64,000 nt of DNA. Origin: Rhizophagus irregularis (Eukaryota; Glomeromycota; Glomeromycetes; Glomerales; Glomeraceae). Where the stretch lies: positions 362,501 through 426,500 of the forward strand of contig NC_089444.1 in the NCBI RefSeq assembly GCF_026210795.1, written 5' to 3'. The notes beneath the pieces are model-generated. The model was not told the origin of the DNA. It saw only the letters and a list, made by a program, of their open reading frames with translations, and did not search any database. Shown here in pieces: positions 1 through 12,436 of the stretch; positions within the stretch are counted from its first letter, which is position 1, and each line of letters starts with the position of its first letter. The position numbers were made by a program, and so were the translations under genes.

Positions 1-157
1 CGTTAATTGCTGGGCGGACGATCATATGGTTATGAGTTGTAATAATGTTAAAATAAGAGAGCCTTGGCTCTAAATTTTTTAATTTTTTAACTTTTTTCTA
101 ATCTTTTTAATTTTTTAAGTTAGATTAAAAATTATTTTCTGAATCATGTTATGTTCT

Positions 158-386
158 CGAACATTTTTCTGATTGGGGTCGGATAATAAAAGATTAATTA
201 AAATATTCGATTGGGGTCGAATATTTTTCTTTTTCCGATTGGGGTCGGATATTAATCTTTTAAAAAATGTTCGATTACTATTTTTTTTTTGTCCGATCGA
301 TTGGGGTCGAATTAATTTTTGATTACTATTTTTTTTTGTCTGAGTCGGATTAATTTTTTTAAAAAACGTTCGATTGGGGTCGAACC
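158..386. repeat. GATTGGGGTCG minisatellite
   Basis: The motif GATTGGGGTCG recurs five times (near 171, 209, 237, 298 and 372), separated by T-rich or A-rich spacers of variable length. The surrounding DNA is otherwise almost pure A/T, so the motif stands out by its G-run. No coding frame runs through it. Confidence 0.7.
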
Positions 387-2420
387 AATATAATAAAAAA
401 AAATTTTTTTATAAAATTATATATTTATTTTCATATATATTATTTTTAATATTTTTTATTTATTTTTAATATTTTTTATTTATTAATATTATTAATTCGC
501 AATTCGTAAAAAAAGTAAACATGAAAAAATTTACATTACATTTATATAATGATCGGTAGGAATAGTAGTGATAATAAAATGCGTTAATATTCGTTAATAC
601 CAATAATTAAATGCGTTAATACTAAGAATCTCTAATCGTTTTAGATCTAAACATGAATAACGACGATACTTGATGTAAAACTCGTTTCTATTAGTTAGTA
701 AATAGTATGTACATGAGAGGTAACAGCAATCCAAAAGGCGCGTTACTTTATAAACTGGTAAACTTTATAGAATAAAATAACAGCTAAAGGAAACGAAAAT
801 AATGAGATATTACTAAGGTACACAAGGTATAGGTATCATGTATCATTCAGCGATATTAAAACAGCACCAAGTTATGTATGATAAGTTTATACGAAGTTTA
901 TATCAACGATGAAGTTTAATTTTCTAGATCTTTTATTAAAAATTGAATTTCTAAGTATTTTTCTATTTATTATTTTATTTAAGAATTTTTTTTATAATAA
1001 AACTTGCTTAGTAATACAGTATATAATAAAATCAATAAAATCAATAAAATAAGTTTCATATTGCATAAAAAATTTTTTTATTTAATTAAATTTTTTTATT
1101 TAATTAATTATATTAATATATTTATTATAAAAGATTATTAAGGAAAGGTAAAAAAATTAAGTAAATTTAGAATGTGACAAAGGTGGATAAGGAAATAACG
1201 CGAGCGTGATGGTAGTTGCAGATGGTATGTGTATATGGTGGCGGCGGCGGTTATTGTGGTGGAGGAGGAAGTAATTGTAGTAAAGGAAGTGATCGAAAAA
1301 GTAATTATAGAGACGGAAAAGGTGATCGTGATGAAGCGATTATTGTGATGTTTGCAGATATTTTCAGTTTTACTATAATATAAAAACTTGATACACGATT
1401 ATAATATGGTTGAATTACGGTTAAATGGGTTAAATGATATTAAATGTATATTATAGAAACGCGGTTCTGTTATAATAAAATAACTTGATCGCTAATATTA
1501 TTATAAATTATAAGTTAATTTAAAATAAATACATTGTAGGTAAACAGTCATATATATTACTTTTTAAATACATTCACAATTCACAATTAAAGTAAAATGA
1601 TCTCCCATCGTACAATTGTAACGATTGTACTAAAATAAACGTATATTTCGTATATTTTCAAATATTGTACAATAATCGCACAATTTTTATATCCTAAACT
1701 TTTATTGCACAAAAGTTGAACGTTTTCTGTATACTTAATTTAAGTTTATTTTCAATTGTACAAAGATCGCACATTTTCAATACACTATAAAATCGACATG
1801 GCCATTTTTATCCAAAAAACTGCAATAATTGTATGATTTCCGCACGGACTTGAACAAATATTGCACAAAAATTGGATGATCTTTTTTCATAGGGTATGAA
1901 TATATATTCTAGTATTTATTGAGCATTATAGCACTCATATTTTTAACAAAAGAAAATATATAGTTCTAGGAATTTTGGGATTTTTTTTTATTAAATTATA
2001 ACTATATTTTTATATTTTTTGTTTGTTTATCAAAAGGTTTCAATAAAGGATCATTAAACTTTTTTGGGACTGAGTTCTTTATATAAATCATTTAAATAAC
2101 TATTATATATTGTAAATGTTTTATACTTATATTTAAATTAAAAACAAATAAAACATATTACATATATATATACAATATACAAGAATCATTTTATCTTCAA
2201 TATCAATTCACCAATGTAAAATTAACCATTTAAAGATGTACTTGATAAAAAGTTATATGTATGACTATACTAATATTTTTTATTTAAGTGCAATAGGTTT
2301 TTTGATAAAATAGTGTTTTTAAATAAAAAAAAAAAGTTAAAGTTTTAAGAACATGTAAAATAATATGAACGCGTAGATAGTCATAATTCACCCTACTGAA
2401 TCATAGTCCTTTTTGTCACT
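387..2420. other. AT-rich intergenic stretch
   Basis: No supported gene. The only local anomaly is a G-rich patch at about 1200-1340 that reads as a glycine-rich peptide (see separate entry). Several ATTGTAC/GTACAAT words between 1610 and 1870 suggest an old degenerate repeat, but I cannot define its ends. Confidence 0.5.
1222..1383 (+). CDS. possible small Gly-rich ORF (53 aa)
   Basis: An ATG at 1222 opens 53 codons to a TAA at 1381-1383. The N-terminal half is rich in Gly with a few Cys and Tyr (GGGGGY, GGGGSN), followed by a charged stretch. The local base composition (GGC/GGT runs) is far from the AT-rich surroundings, which is why it is listed. There is no family recognition, no visible splice extension and no neighbour that gives it a role. 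It may be a fragment of a glycine-rich gene or a chance ORF. Confidence 0.15.
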   Translation: MVCVYGGGGGYCGGGGSNCSKGSDRKSNYRDGKGDRDEAIIVMFADIFSFTII

Positions 2421-2485
2421 ATTATATGATGGAGAGGATAACAATGGTTTCCCCCTATAGGTACTATAGGACCTCTCCATATAAT
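2421..2485. repeat. short hairpin (small inverted repeat)
   Basis: An arm at 2421-2437 containing TGGAGAGG pairs with 2472-2485 containing CCTCTCCA; both arms continue into TATATAAT-type sequence. The loop holds a second small palindrome, CCTATAGGTACTATAGG. It could be a tiny MITE or a folded regulatory RNA. No gene is adjacent. Confidence 0.5.
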
Positions 2486-4135
2486 AGAGAAACTGCTTTT
2501 CAGGCGAAAATATTGCTACAAGAAAGAAAATGGGTTAAAGTTTAAAGGTGTTTTAAAAAAGAAAGAAGGAAAGAAGGAAATAAAGTTTAAATGAGCTACG
2601 GCTCTTAATTTAGCTAATAGATTACGTGATCTTTCTTATACGTACTAATAATGTAATAGGAAATAGGAATATCCGAATTTATTTATGACATTATATTATT
2701 GAAATTTATTAATAACGATTTCTATTTTTTTTTTATATTTATGATAAATTTGGCCATTTCAATTTGTAAATCAATTTTAACATAAATTTCAAACCATGCA
2801 TAAAAAACGGACCAGTGAATGTTAGTTAATAAGGAATGAAATACAAGAACGAAAATAGGAAAACAAATAGGAAAACAGTGATGTCAATTACGAAATGGAT
2901 AGGTGCTCCAAGAACACAAAATTATATTGAAACTTGGCATCGTCGCCGGACGCTGGGTTAATCGAACACTTATAGAAACCTATACTATAGTTAATGAAAA
3001 GTTCCAAAAGAAGCAAACAAGCAGAACATAAAAGTTGAAAATATTCTTCGTGATGCTCAATGTAACAGGGAAAATAAAAATATAGAATTATGACAATTTT
3101 TAATAATGATGGCAAAATCGTTCATTACTGATAGTATTATAGTTTAGTATTTTCAAAATTTTATTTGGTTTTAATGTCAAGTGCAGATTATTGCAAAATA
3201 TTATCAAGACCATATTAATTTTTGTAATAAGTCATTAATATTTTGCGAAGTGTTTTAAAAACTAAATCACTATATATTATTAAATTCATTAAGTATTGAT
3301 AGTTACAAAGTATTTTAAAAACTTTACATGTTAATTAAGAATGTTCTACTGATAGATATTTTACATATATTACTGTGTTCTGAGAATTAAAAATATACAC
3401 GTCAAAATTAATAAGAAACAACATATATTTTCTAGCTTACAATTGTGATTACAAATTTAACATAACAAAATCTCCACTAACCAAATAAATCTTTGAATCA
3501 ATACAAGGATTTTGAGGTAAAGAATTTTTCCAATAAATAACATTATTTTTAGTAGATTTCTCAAATAATTTTTTTAATATATTCAGATGCAGACAAAAAT
3601 CAAGCTTCTTTAGATCCCCGTAACCGTATTTAATATTACTAGATATTATAAATACTATATGATAAAATATGAATATATTTTTGCATCTAGAATTGATTGT
3701 AATAATTTTTCTAATTTTTTCCAAATAATAGAGAAATTTACTTCGCAAGTTAATATACAAATTTCGTATCTTAAATAGTGTTATCCGCCGTTCAGCCCAA
3801 TAGGATCATGCAGATTTCATAGACCGATATTTTTATTAGGCATAGCAATAACACATGATTGATATAATAAAGTGGAGTAAAAAAATATGGTGTAAATGAA
3901 TATTTTGTAGGGAAAGTTTAAATAAAGCTTATAAAGTGGATTAAAATAGCATAAAAGTGAAATTTATAGAAAGCATATTTATGATGTTATTAATTAATGC
4001 ATGATCAAAAATGTCAGAACGATAACACATTTATTGGATGTGGTCACAGGAACCTTCATTGATTGGTGTGATTGGTGAAAATGGCCACTACGTGACGATT
4101 TTCATCAAATCATTCGGTCCTGTGACCGATATAGC
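2486..4135. other. AT-rich intergenic stretch, nothing identified
   Basis: Only short, compositionally random ORFs occur. A weak inverted pair GGTCACAGGA / TCCTGTGACC spans roughly 4037-4127 just before the LTR-like sequence. Nothing else is supported. Confidence 0.5.
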
Positions 4136-5469
4136 CAATAACGAAATATTTTTTTTAAGATATACTGTATATAAGATATAGTAGGTTATTATAGGATGTT
4201 ATAGTTTTAGGTTATATTTAGTTATATTTAGTTTATTTTTTTTATATATATATTTAGTTTATTCTTATAGTATAGACGGAAATCGGAGGCTTAGAGATGG
4301 GTGGCTAAGTTCAAAGAGGCTTACAGATGTTTTCATATTACTTGGGACAAAGTAAAATTTTGAACCCGACATCCGGTCCAGTATGTCGGATTGTCACGTG
4401 AAACAAGATTTACTTTCCTTTCTTTGGATTAGATATGAATTTTGGAATAAGATTATTAACTTCTTGATCATCTCACCTTCTGATATAACTATCAGACTAC
4501 CCTTCGCGGTTTTAAGATATTTATATTTGTTTTCTTTGTTGTTTTGATTTCATATTTTTTATGCAGCTTTTGCATATGTTAGCAAAATCTAAACTCTCAG
4601 GAACTTAAAGTATAGTAGTACACTAACTTTAAACATTCAAGAAAGGCATAATCTATTGCTTTCTTATGATATTTTATATATTCATTTTTTGTAATTGGTT
4701 TGCAAAGAGATCCTCTTGATTTTTTATAAGTGTCTTGGGGTGTTTGCACAAGATATACAAACTAAATATCGGACAAATATTAAGACTATAAGTTAAAGAT
4801 GCAGTCTGAGACATTTATATATATTTATATATATATATATATTTTGAAAAAATAAATATAAATATGATATGAAATTATAAATCAATGAATTATATTAACG
4901 AGTTACGTTTAAATATTTTAACTATTATCATTATGTAAATAAACAAAGCAAATATCATGTAACAATCCGACATTCAATATACCGGACCGGATGTTGGGTT
5001 CAAAATTTTACTTTGTCCGAATAATTTGAAAACAGCAAAATTGTTTGATTGGCGAATTTGACCGGAAGGAAAAATTGGCCGGATGGTAAATTTGTCCGAT
5101 AGGTAAATTAGTACCAGATTTCAGACGATATATATACGACCGATTGTGGAGGTTTTGAAAAAAAGTGTGATTTTATTTTTAAAAAGATAGATATACAAAT
5201 ATTACAGAGCGCCGACAGAGGCAGTAATATTGTATTTTATTTAAGTGTTAATAACCCTGCGAATTCTTACAATGATCGTTTATTTATTACAGTGTTTATT
5301 ATCTTATATGACCTTTGTTACATATCGTTTATTATCTATACACAATTTATTTTTTTCGATTGTCACTTCACCACTTGATATTTAACGTCATATTATCTTG
5401 CTGATTATTACCGATCCTTATTTATCTTTCTGTTACTACCTAACCGAACGTTAAAAACCTGTGGTAACA
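4136..5469 (+). mobile_element. degenerate solo LTR with nested insertion
   Basis: This stretch shares an ordered set of words with the solo LTR at 23621-24346: an AACGAAA start, GGAGGCTTA, the block TTACAGAGCGCCGA followed by GAGGCAGTAATAT, and the end GTGGTAACA (GTGGTGACA in the other copy). The copy is interrupted at 4345-5018 by a separate inverted-repeat element. Without that insertion it would be about 660 bp, close to the 726 bp of its relative. No target duplication is visible, and the 5' TG is not clear, so the left boundary is approximate. Confidence 0.55.
4345..5018. mobile_element. TIR element nested in the solo LTR
   Basis: The left end starts GGACAAAGTAAAATTTTGAA and continues for about 55 bp through ACATCCGGTCC to GGATTGT. 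The right end at 4955-5018 is its reverse complement with few mismatches. The interior is AT-rich with no transposase ORF, so this is a non-autonomous element. Its position inside LTR sequence shows it inserted after the LTR. The superfamily is not determined; I see no convincing target duplication. Confidence 0.6.
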
Positions 5470-8400
5470 ATAGATTCTCTATCACTCAAGGCTCTCTCAT
5501 ATCACCGTGATTTTTCTCACAATCAGAGTAATGCAAATATAATACTAAGTAACTAGTCAACATGATTTTATTCCATAATAAATTTTTAAAAGTTTTAAAA
5601 ATCTTTTAAAAAAAATCTTTGATTTTCTTTCTGATTTCTTTCGAAATTTACAACTATATTTCACTTTACTATATAATTATAATATTGTAAAGATTGCAAC
5701 AAAACCTGTTACCCTTCCATGTTCTCAGTCGGCATTGTTAATTTACGTTTATATTCTTTTATTTGTCGAACCATTTGTTCAAGAGGAATAAAATTAAAGA
5801 TATTTTCCAACCATTTTTAAAATTAATAGATACCTTGCCATGCTATATATGAGATTTTATGCAACAAAATATAATAGAAATCGACAAACGTATTATGAAA
5901 TAATTTTAACTTTAATATTGATATGCTTTATACTTTACAATTTTGAACTTATTATTCCATGCAATAACAATTAATTCGCAATTCACGAGAGATGAAAATT
6001 AAGATTTTCATTATTGCCGTTTTCAAAATGGTTGAAATTGATGTCGGTCACGTAACATAAAAAATTCTCATATACGAAAAAAAATTTTTTGATCGATAAA
6101 AATATTGGCGACGGTACGTTATATTTATTTTAAGAGAAAAAATTAAATAACTCATCATCCAATAAAATAATAATTTCTTTCAAGGGGATTGTATTTCTTG
6201 GCATTTTTTAATTCAAAGGTCTAAATTTTTTATAGTTTAACTATATATATTTTTGTTTAATATTTCAATAAATACATGTGTATGATACTATGAGTTTGCA
6301 AAGTTTGGTCAAAAATAGACCAGTGTTTTTCTCTTTAACTTCAAGATCTCACTTGAATCACACTTACTAGATCACAACAAATAAAAGACACTACGCTAGA
6401 ATCAGACTTTTAGGAAGCAGTAAAATGGTATTTTAAGACACTACATTCATATTTATATGGAAAGATTACATAATTATATACAATACATAGAGGTAAAATA
6501 ATAAAAATTATATTTAACCCTATAACTAACCGTTCTATATAAAAATTTTTATATAAAACCCATATAAAATCTAATTATATAATCTGTATAACTAACTAAT
6601 TATTTTTTTATAAACCTGTGCCATATTGTATTTTCTATAAGACTATTCATCATTTTCCTTTCCGTTACTACTTTTTATTATATTTTTTATTCTATATTTT
6701 ATCTGTTTTTATTTATTTCCTTTTCTTAAATCCCTTTCTTCTGTCCCATTTTCGTTCCTTTTCCTTTTGTCTTTTTTACTAATTTCTCTCTTTTTCTCTA
6801 TTTATATTACTATTACATCTTCGCATCGCTTGATCCAAATTTTGTTTTGAAGTTGTTCGTAGAAGAAATTCCATAAATCGAAGATCAATTTTCTTTCGTC
6901 CTTATTATAAGAAATGTTGTTGAATCTATTGTTAAAAACTCCTCTAATTAATTCCCACTCTCTTGTTTTGTTTAATAGAATCGTGGATTTCTCGAAAAGA
7001 ATTTATGTGAAAGGAATATTTACGCCTCTTATTAGTACTACTTTGTTTTCGTCTCCCGATTCTGACAAATTTTCTTCAAAGGATTACTATCATTGCATTC
7101 AGAATTATTTCTCTAATTGTATTCGTTTGCTTCACATATCCATATGTGCTCCCAATCTTCCTCTTCTTTTTCGCATCTTGGATATACACTTGAATCTATT
7201 GTGTTTACCTTTCGATTATATAAAGTAGCATACATTTCGATCGCAACCTGTACATTTAATTAATCTTGGTGATTCATTTTCTTCAAACGTTGATGATTCC
7301 AAAATTAAATGATAGCTAATCCTATTACATTTTTTGCTTTGGGATTTTTTTTATCAACATAGAATTGTATATTTCCATTATCGTTCCATTTATTTACGTC
7401 GTATTATGGGATTTTTTATAAAATTTATCTAATTAATCTTTTTTTATCTTAGACGCTATTTATTAAAGTGAAATTTAGTATAAGAAACTATACTTGTGAT
7501 GAATAAATCTAATTAAAATTTAACTTAAAACAATATATTTTTCTTTATATACTTAGATTATCCCTGCACAACACTTTTTAAAATTTTTATAAGAACAATA
7601 AAAGACGTGAATTAAATTTTGTCGTGATCACGTGATTGGTGATCAATTATGGCTTTCAAAGACACGTTTTTTTTGTGACCTTGCAAGATCATCAATTTCA
7701 ATCATGAAAACGGCAATAATACACTGCCAATATATCTAAGGGAAGTAACGTAAAGTAATTAAAAATTCACTTTACATTTCATACTTTTTTAAGGAAGTAA
7801 CGTATAATTTGACAAGTATAATTTTCTTACAGGTTTAAATATTTGTTATGATTTTTGATATTAATCAATCAATCCATTACCTGATTAAGTAAGTGATTAT
7901 AATATGAGCTTAATTCCTTAATACAACAGATGTAATCTTCGCATTAGCGTTTCTGCTAAGCTGAATTTCTTTTTTATTCACGAAATTTATGATAAAAGAT
8001 TAGTAATCGAGTATAATTATTAAAATAATTAAGCATTTATTAATTAAAACATTTTAACTTTAGCTTAAAATTTAAAACTATTTAAATTTATTGCATCTTT
8101 TTTGATAACTGAAAAAATAATCAACAGAATGATATATTATTTTTCAAGTTAGTTTGTCTTTATTCTCGTAATGTAGTGTTTTAAATGTTTCCTATGTTAT
8201 CTACCTAAACAATATTTCGTTGTTATAAACAATATAAATATAAAATATATATATAATCCTTAATTGAAATATCTTATAATCCCCGTTATTAATTAAACAA
8301 TTAAATAAAATCATTAAATATTAGTTCAGATGAATTTAGTAGACTTTACCATCAGTCCATGTTACAGAAATACACTTTAAAAAATTCATCACCAATTCTT

Positions 8401-8801
8401 TATCTCATAAATTGAATCTTTTGGTCTATTTAGCGAAGATCATATTTTTTTATATTCTTGAATGAAATATTGTAGATATTTAGTGTACGCAAATAAACTA
8501 TATGAAATTATAAGGAATATTTTATATACGAAATGAGCTTAATCATTTTTTTAGTTAAGGTCAGAAACACAATTGTCCATCTGATTCGATAATCAGGCTT
8601 TATATTCGGAATTTTTTTCGTGAAGATATTCTGTCGGAATAGTAATATCCTTTTATTCTTTATAACTATAATAAATGATATCCGTAGTAATCTCCCATTT
8701 GGAAAGTGAATTAAATAGGAATCATAAGTTTTTGAAAAACTTCGATATTGTTTTCTTCATAATTTGTACCAATTTCTTTTTTAAAAGAATTAAATAGAAA
8801 T
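5470..8801. other. AT-rich intergenic stretch
   Basis: No confidently supported gene. The only longer ORF with protein-like composition is at 6914-7228 (separate entry). The T/C-rich run at 6640-6800 may be an upstream or 5' region of whatever that ORF belongs to. Confidence 0.4.
6914..7228 (+). CDS. hypothetical protein fragment (104 aa)
   Basis: An ATG-initiated ORF of 104 codons, Leu/Ile/Ser-rich, with short stretches such as LVLFNRIVDFSKRIYVKGIF and LPLLFRILDIHL. It resembles the Leu-rich style of degenerate F-box/LRR-type proteins common in glomeromycete genomes, but I see no F-box and cannot name the family. A pyrimidine-rich tract lies upstream. There are no neighbours on the same strand. 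It could be an eroded gene or a chance ORF in AT-rich DNA. Confidence 0.2.
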   Translation: MLLNLLLKTPLINSHSLVLFNRIVDFSKRIYVKGIFTPLISTTLFSSPDSDKFSSKDYYHCIQNYFSNCIRLLHISICAPNLPLLFRILDIHLNLLCLPFDYIK

Positions 8802-9275
8802 GTGCTTTACAAAGTATCTTTATATTCACAAATAAGTGATCTTTTTCTCTTCCGCAACTGGATAAAGATTTCGTCATTTCGAAATTTAGTTTTGTGTAAA
8901 TTTTAAATAATTGGACTACCCTGTAAAAAAAAAATGTCCGGAAATTGTAGCTAAAAACATCCGGAAAATGTCCGTGTGTCCGGGAAACGTCCAGAAAATT
9001 GCAATATTCCGGACACTTTCTGGACGCTGGGTCTGAACCCTTCTAGACATTTTCTGGACATTTTCTGGAAAATGGAAATTTTCCAACGTCCGGAATATTG
9101 CAATATTCCGGACATATTTCAGACAAATAAACATTTTCCGGACGTTTTTAGCTACAATTTCCGGACATTCTTTTTTTATAGGGCTAATATCTGTCCAGAT
9201 TAACATCCGTTCATAGTTGACACCTCTACGCGGAATTACATCGCTACTAGTATCTGTTATATAGGTATTATCTGC
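8802..9275. repeat. inverted duplicate of 51708-51842 (interrupted by MITE)
   Basis: 8802-8840 (containing AAAGTATCTTTTATATTCAC-like sequence) and 9184-9275 (ATATCTGTCCAG to GGTATTATCTG) match the reverse complement of 51806-51842 and 51708-51793. The right-hand copy lacks the 265-bp MITE present here, so the pair shows an occupied and an empty site. Confidence 0.6.
8919..9183. mobile_element. CCCTGTAAAA-type MITE, copy 1 (265 bp)
   Basis: The ends are CCCTGTAAAAAAA and TTTTTTTATAGGG, flanked by a 3-bp duplication CTA (8916-8918 and 9184-9186). The interior is a long imperfect palindrome of ATGTCCGG / CCGGACAT words, so both strands yield spurious ORFs. A copy of identical length sits at 52975-53239 with a different 3-bp duplication. 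There is no transposase, so movement would need an enzyme supplied in trans. Confidence 0.85.
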
Positions 9276-10086
9276 TGAGTCTTATTATTATTTGATCTTT
9301 AATATTTTTTTTTGTGGGAGTGCGGTAGTCTTTTCATTTAATTATTCACAGATTTTTAATTTATATGTAATAAATGCAATTTTTTTGGAAAATATCATTT
9401 ATATTTTATTATATAAAAATATGAACAGTTTAATATTTTACATAGTTGAAAATAAAATGTTTATTTTGTATCAATAATATCAAAATATACAATTCACCAA
9501 CCTGATACATATATTAATTCTGGTCTTAATTTTCATGTTTTTCCTTTCTTTCCAATTCTTTATTAATCCAATTTTTAATCGCTGTTAATGTTTTATCACA
9601 TTTAGGTATATCAATATTATTATACATACGAGATACATTGATTGATTAAAACCAATATCATCAAGTGAAATATCTCTTATTGACTTGAAACATCAAAGGT
9701 TTTCCTATAATCTAAAATTATTTAAATTCTTTAAGTATCTTTGATTCTTAATTTGCTTGTAAAAACTCGTGTTCATTTAATTTATTTAAGCTTTATTTGA
9801 TTTATAAACAATGGATAAAATCGTTAAATTTGTTATTTTAACATGCTTCAAAATATTAAAAAAAGTTAATTTGTCATTTCATTTCGTCATATCTTCCTAA
9901 AATTCCCAAAATATCATTATGTTTTCTCACGATCTATCTTGAGCGATTTAATTATCAAATTACTTGCATTAATAATAGTTTAACAAAAAAAATTCAATTG
10001 AAAAAAAAAATTATTATTTTTTAATCGTCTTGTTACGCAGTAAAATGTTGCGCAGCAATCATGTGATATAACTGGACCCGTGATGC
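9276..10086. other. AT-rich intergenic stretch, nothing identified
   Basis: No coding, RNA or repeat signal that I can support; only A/T-rich random ORFs. Confidence 0.5.
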
Positions 10087-10300
10087 CGATCAATGTAGCA
10101 AATGTTGAATATGTTTGACATGTTCGATATGTTGCATATGTCCGATATGTAGAATATATAGAATATATGGAACATGTAGCATATATGAGATATATAGAAC
10201 ATGTAGCATATATGGGATATATAGAACATGTAGTATATATGGAATATATAGAACATATAGCATATATAGGATATATAGCATATGTAGCATATGTTAAACA
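10087..10300. repeat. TAGAACATGTAGCATATATG minisatellite
   Basis: Degenerate tandem repeat built from 9-10 bp words (ATATATGG, AACATGTAGC, ATATATAG), with a strong higher-order unit of about 30 bp. The sequence is nearly self-complementary, so ORFs on both strands translate as repeated Tyr-Ile-Cys words; these are repeat artefacts, not genes. Confidence 0.8.
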
Positions 10301-10959
10301 TTTTTAGTTTGGAAATTTATGTATATATAGACCTGTAATTAGACCTGTAATTAAAGAATTCAAGATAGGAACATGTGTGAAGAATTTAATTAATAAAATG
10401 TTTATCCTTTAATATACACCTTAATTTTAAGTTTGGTTTTATATGGTTAATCTGCCTTCCCTTATTTGTGTCTGATTGTATGCGCCAGTGTGAAGCGATA
10501 CTCTATTCACATCTGATTGGATTGATTTTAACATATACGTTGATCCTTAAAATTACCTTCTGCTTTATTAAATATAAACATTTTTTAATGTATAGCTTAT
10601 TTTTAAGCTTATAAGAACTGACCTATAACAGTCTCTTATTACATATTTTTATGGAATATTTGATAAAAATTTATAGTTGATTTATTGTTTAACACGTTAT
10701 AGTTAAAAAGGTAAATTTTTGAAGTGTAGAATTCCGAAGAATTCGGAATATTCTTTCGAAAAAACACATGATTATGGTTTAAGCACAAGCCACAGATCAG
10801 CCTAAAAGAGTAATTCTTTAGTATTACATTATAATACTAAATTTTTCTATTTAAACAAATTCATTGGTCCCAGTGCGAAGCAACGGGTTACTGCTAGTAA
10901 TATAATAAAAAAATTCGTTTACTCGATCGGCAAGTCATGTTGTACATCTAATCCAATTC
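10301..10959. other. AT-rich intergenic stretch, nothing identified
   Basis: No supported gene or repeat. Confidence 0.5.
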
Positions 10960-11600
10960 TGGTTAATGAAATTTTTATCGGAATTTTTCTTTTTTCCTTT
11001 TCTTTCGAACCAATCTGAATTTTTTCGGTTCCCTTTGTTTTTTTTTCTTGAACAGATCTTTTGCTTTCGGTTCTTTCTTTTTTTCAAATTTCCACTTTTC
11101 TCTTTCGAAACACCTTTTTCATTTCTTTTTTCATTTCTTTTTTTAAAAATTTTTCGTTTTTTTTTATTTTTCGGTTTTTTTTTCCAAACCGAAAAACCAT
11201 TATTGTTTTTTTTATTAAATAATCTTATTGTTTCGGTCTTTCAAGACCGATTTTTTTTTATATTATTTTTTTCTATTATTAATTTTTTTTGAATTTTTTT
11301 TTCGGTGGTTTTGGACCTTTTTTTTCGGTACTTATTTTTTTCGTTTAAACCCGATTTCTTTCTTTTTCTTTTCCCAAATTTTTTTTCAATTTTTTTTTCA
11401 ATTTTTTTGTTATTTTTTCTTTCTTTTTCCTTTTCGGTTCTTTTTCAATTTTTTTTTTCAATTTTATTTTTCAATTTTTATTTTTTTTCCTGTTTTCTTC
11501 CGGTTGACTTTTTCTCCAATCCGAAATTTCCCCCCTTTTCTTTTTCAGTTTGGCTTTTTTTCAAAGAGAATTTTTTTTTCCGAATGCATTCTTTCACCAT
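10960..11600 (+). repeat. long polypyrimidine (T/C) tract with TTTCGGTT words
   Basis: About 640 bp in which the plus strand is almost only T and C, with recurrent TTTTTCGG and TTTCAATTTTTT words. All ORFs across it are Phe/Leu/Ser-rich composition artefacts. Similar strand-biased arrays occur in the elements at 34806-36320 and 47446-49390, so this may be the core of a further decayed repeat. Confidence 0.6.
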
Positions 11601-12219
11601 TTAGGTTTGGGTCGATGCTGTAGTGCCACGGCGATTACCTTTTTTATAATTATGTTTTTAATAATTTTAGTATTAGAAGAGTAATGATTTACAACAAAAA
11701 CTTTTATACAATTCCCGATTCTTATTAATAATAATAATAATATTTTTTAGGCTGTATGTAGCTAGATCGTTATAATTAATATTTCTGAGAAATTTTTTTT
11801 TTTATGACAATAGAATTTCATATTAATTAGTGATAATTTTTTCTATAATAATAGATTACTATAATTAATTTCTTTGAGATATAATAACAATATATTTTTT
11901 TCAGCAGCAAATGTAATTTTTTTTAATGCTACAATGAAATTTTTTTAAGATAAAAAAAATGATTTTTTTGTAACAATGTAATAAACTACTTATACAAAAT
12001 TATCTTTGTAAATGTATAAATAAATCATAAATTTCACAGTACTGCAACATTTGTTTCGTGTTAAACAAAATACTTGCACACAATTCATTGTTATTTATAT
12101 AATCATATAAATTGTGTAATTTATTATATTTATTTCCTACTAATACCATCATAATAATAGTAAAAAACTAGACCTATTCACACTGCATAGCAGATAAAAT
12201 ATAAGTGTGTTTATGTGTT
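11601..12219. other. AT-rich intergenic stretch, nothing identified
   Basis: No supported gene. Poly-T/poly-A runs only. Confidence 0.5.
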
Positions 12220-12418
12220 CCCTGTAAAAAATCTGATCCGTGTTTTATCTTTCCATGTTTTTTCCGTGAATGTATCATTTTCATGGAATTAATAACCTTA
12301 AATCATGGAAATTTTCATCCCGCTAACACGGATATCCGTGAATGTATCATTTTCACAGAATTTTTACGGAAGACATGGAGAAATAATGGAAATATTCGGA
12401 TAAAAATCTTTTATAGGG
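12220..12418. mobile_element. CCCTGTAAAA-type MITE (199 bp)
   Basis: Starts CCCTGTAAAAAATCTGATCC and ends GATAAAAATCTTTTATAGGG, flanked by a 3-bp duplication GTT (12217-12219 and 12419-12421). Internally it carries inverted CCGTGAATGTATCATTTTC words. It shares ends and duplication length with the elements at 8919, 20738, 34806 and 52975. Confidence 0.8.
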
Positions 12419-12436
12419 GTTACGCCTAGTTTATAT

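Noticed and set aside
1610-1894. Possible further CCCTAT-type MITE ending at CATAGGG (1894)
   Set aside because: The right end and ATTGTAC words are suggestive, but no matching left end or 3-bp duplication was found.
8916-9206. Overlapping ORFs on both strands with repeated residue patterns
   Set aside because: They are the two strands of the palindromic MITE 8919-9183 (repeated at 52975-53239); the frames follow the CCGG repeats, not a gene.
10059-10301. Tyr/Ile/Cys-rich ORFs on both strands
   Set aside because: Translation of an AT-rich minisatellite; the period and near self-complementarity explain all three frames.
10966-11623. Phe-rich ORFs that resemble a membrane protein
   Set aside because: Composition artefact of a T/C tract; no conserved motif and all three frames are open.
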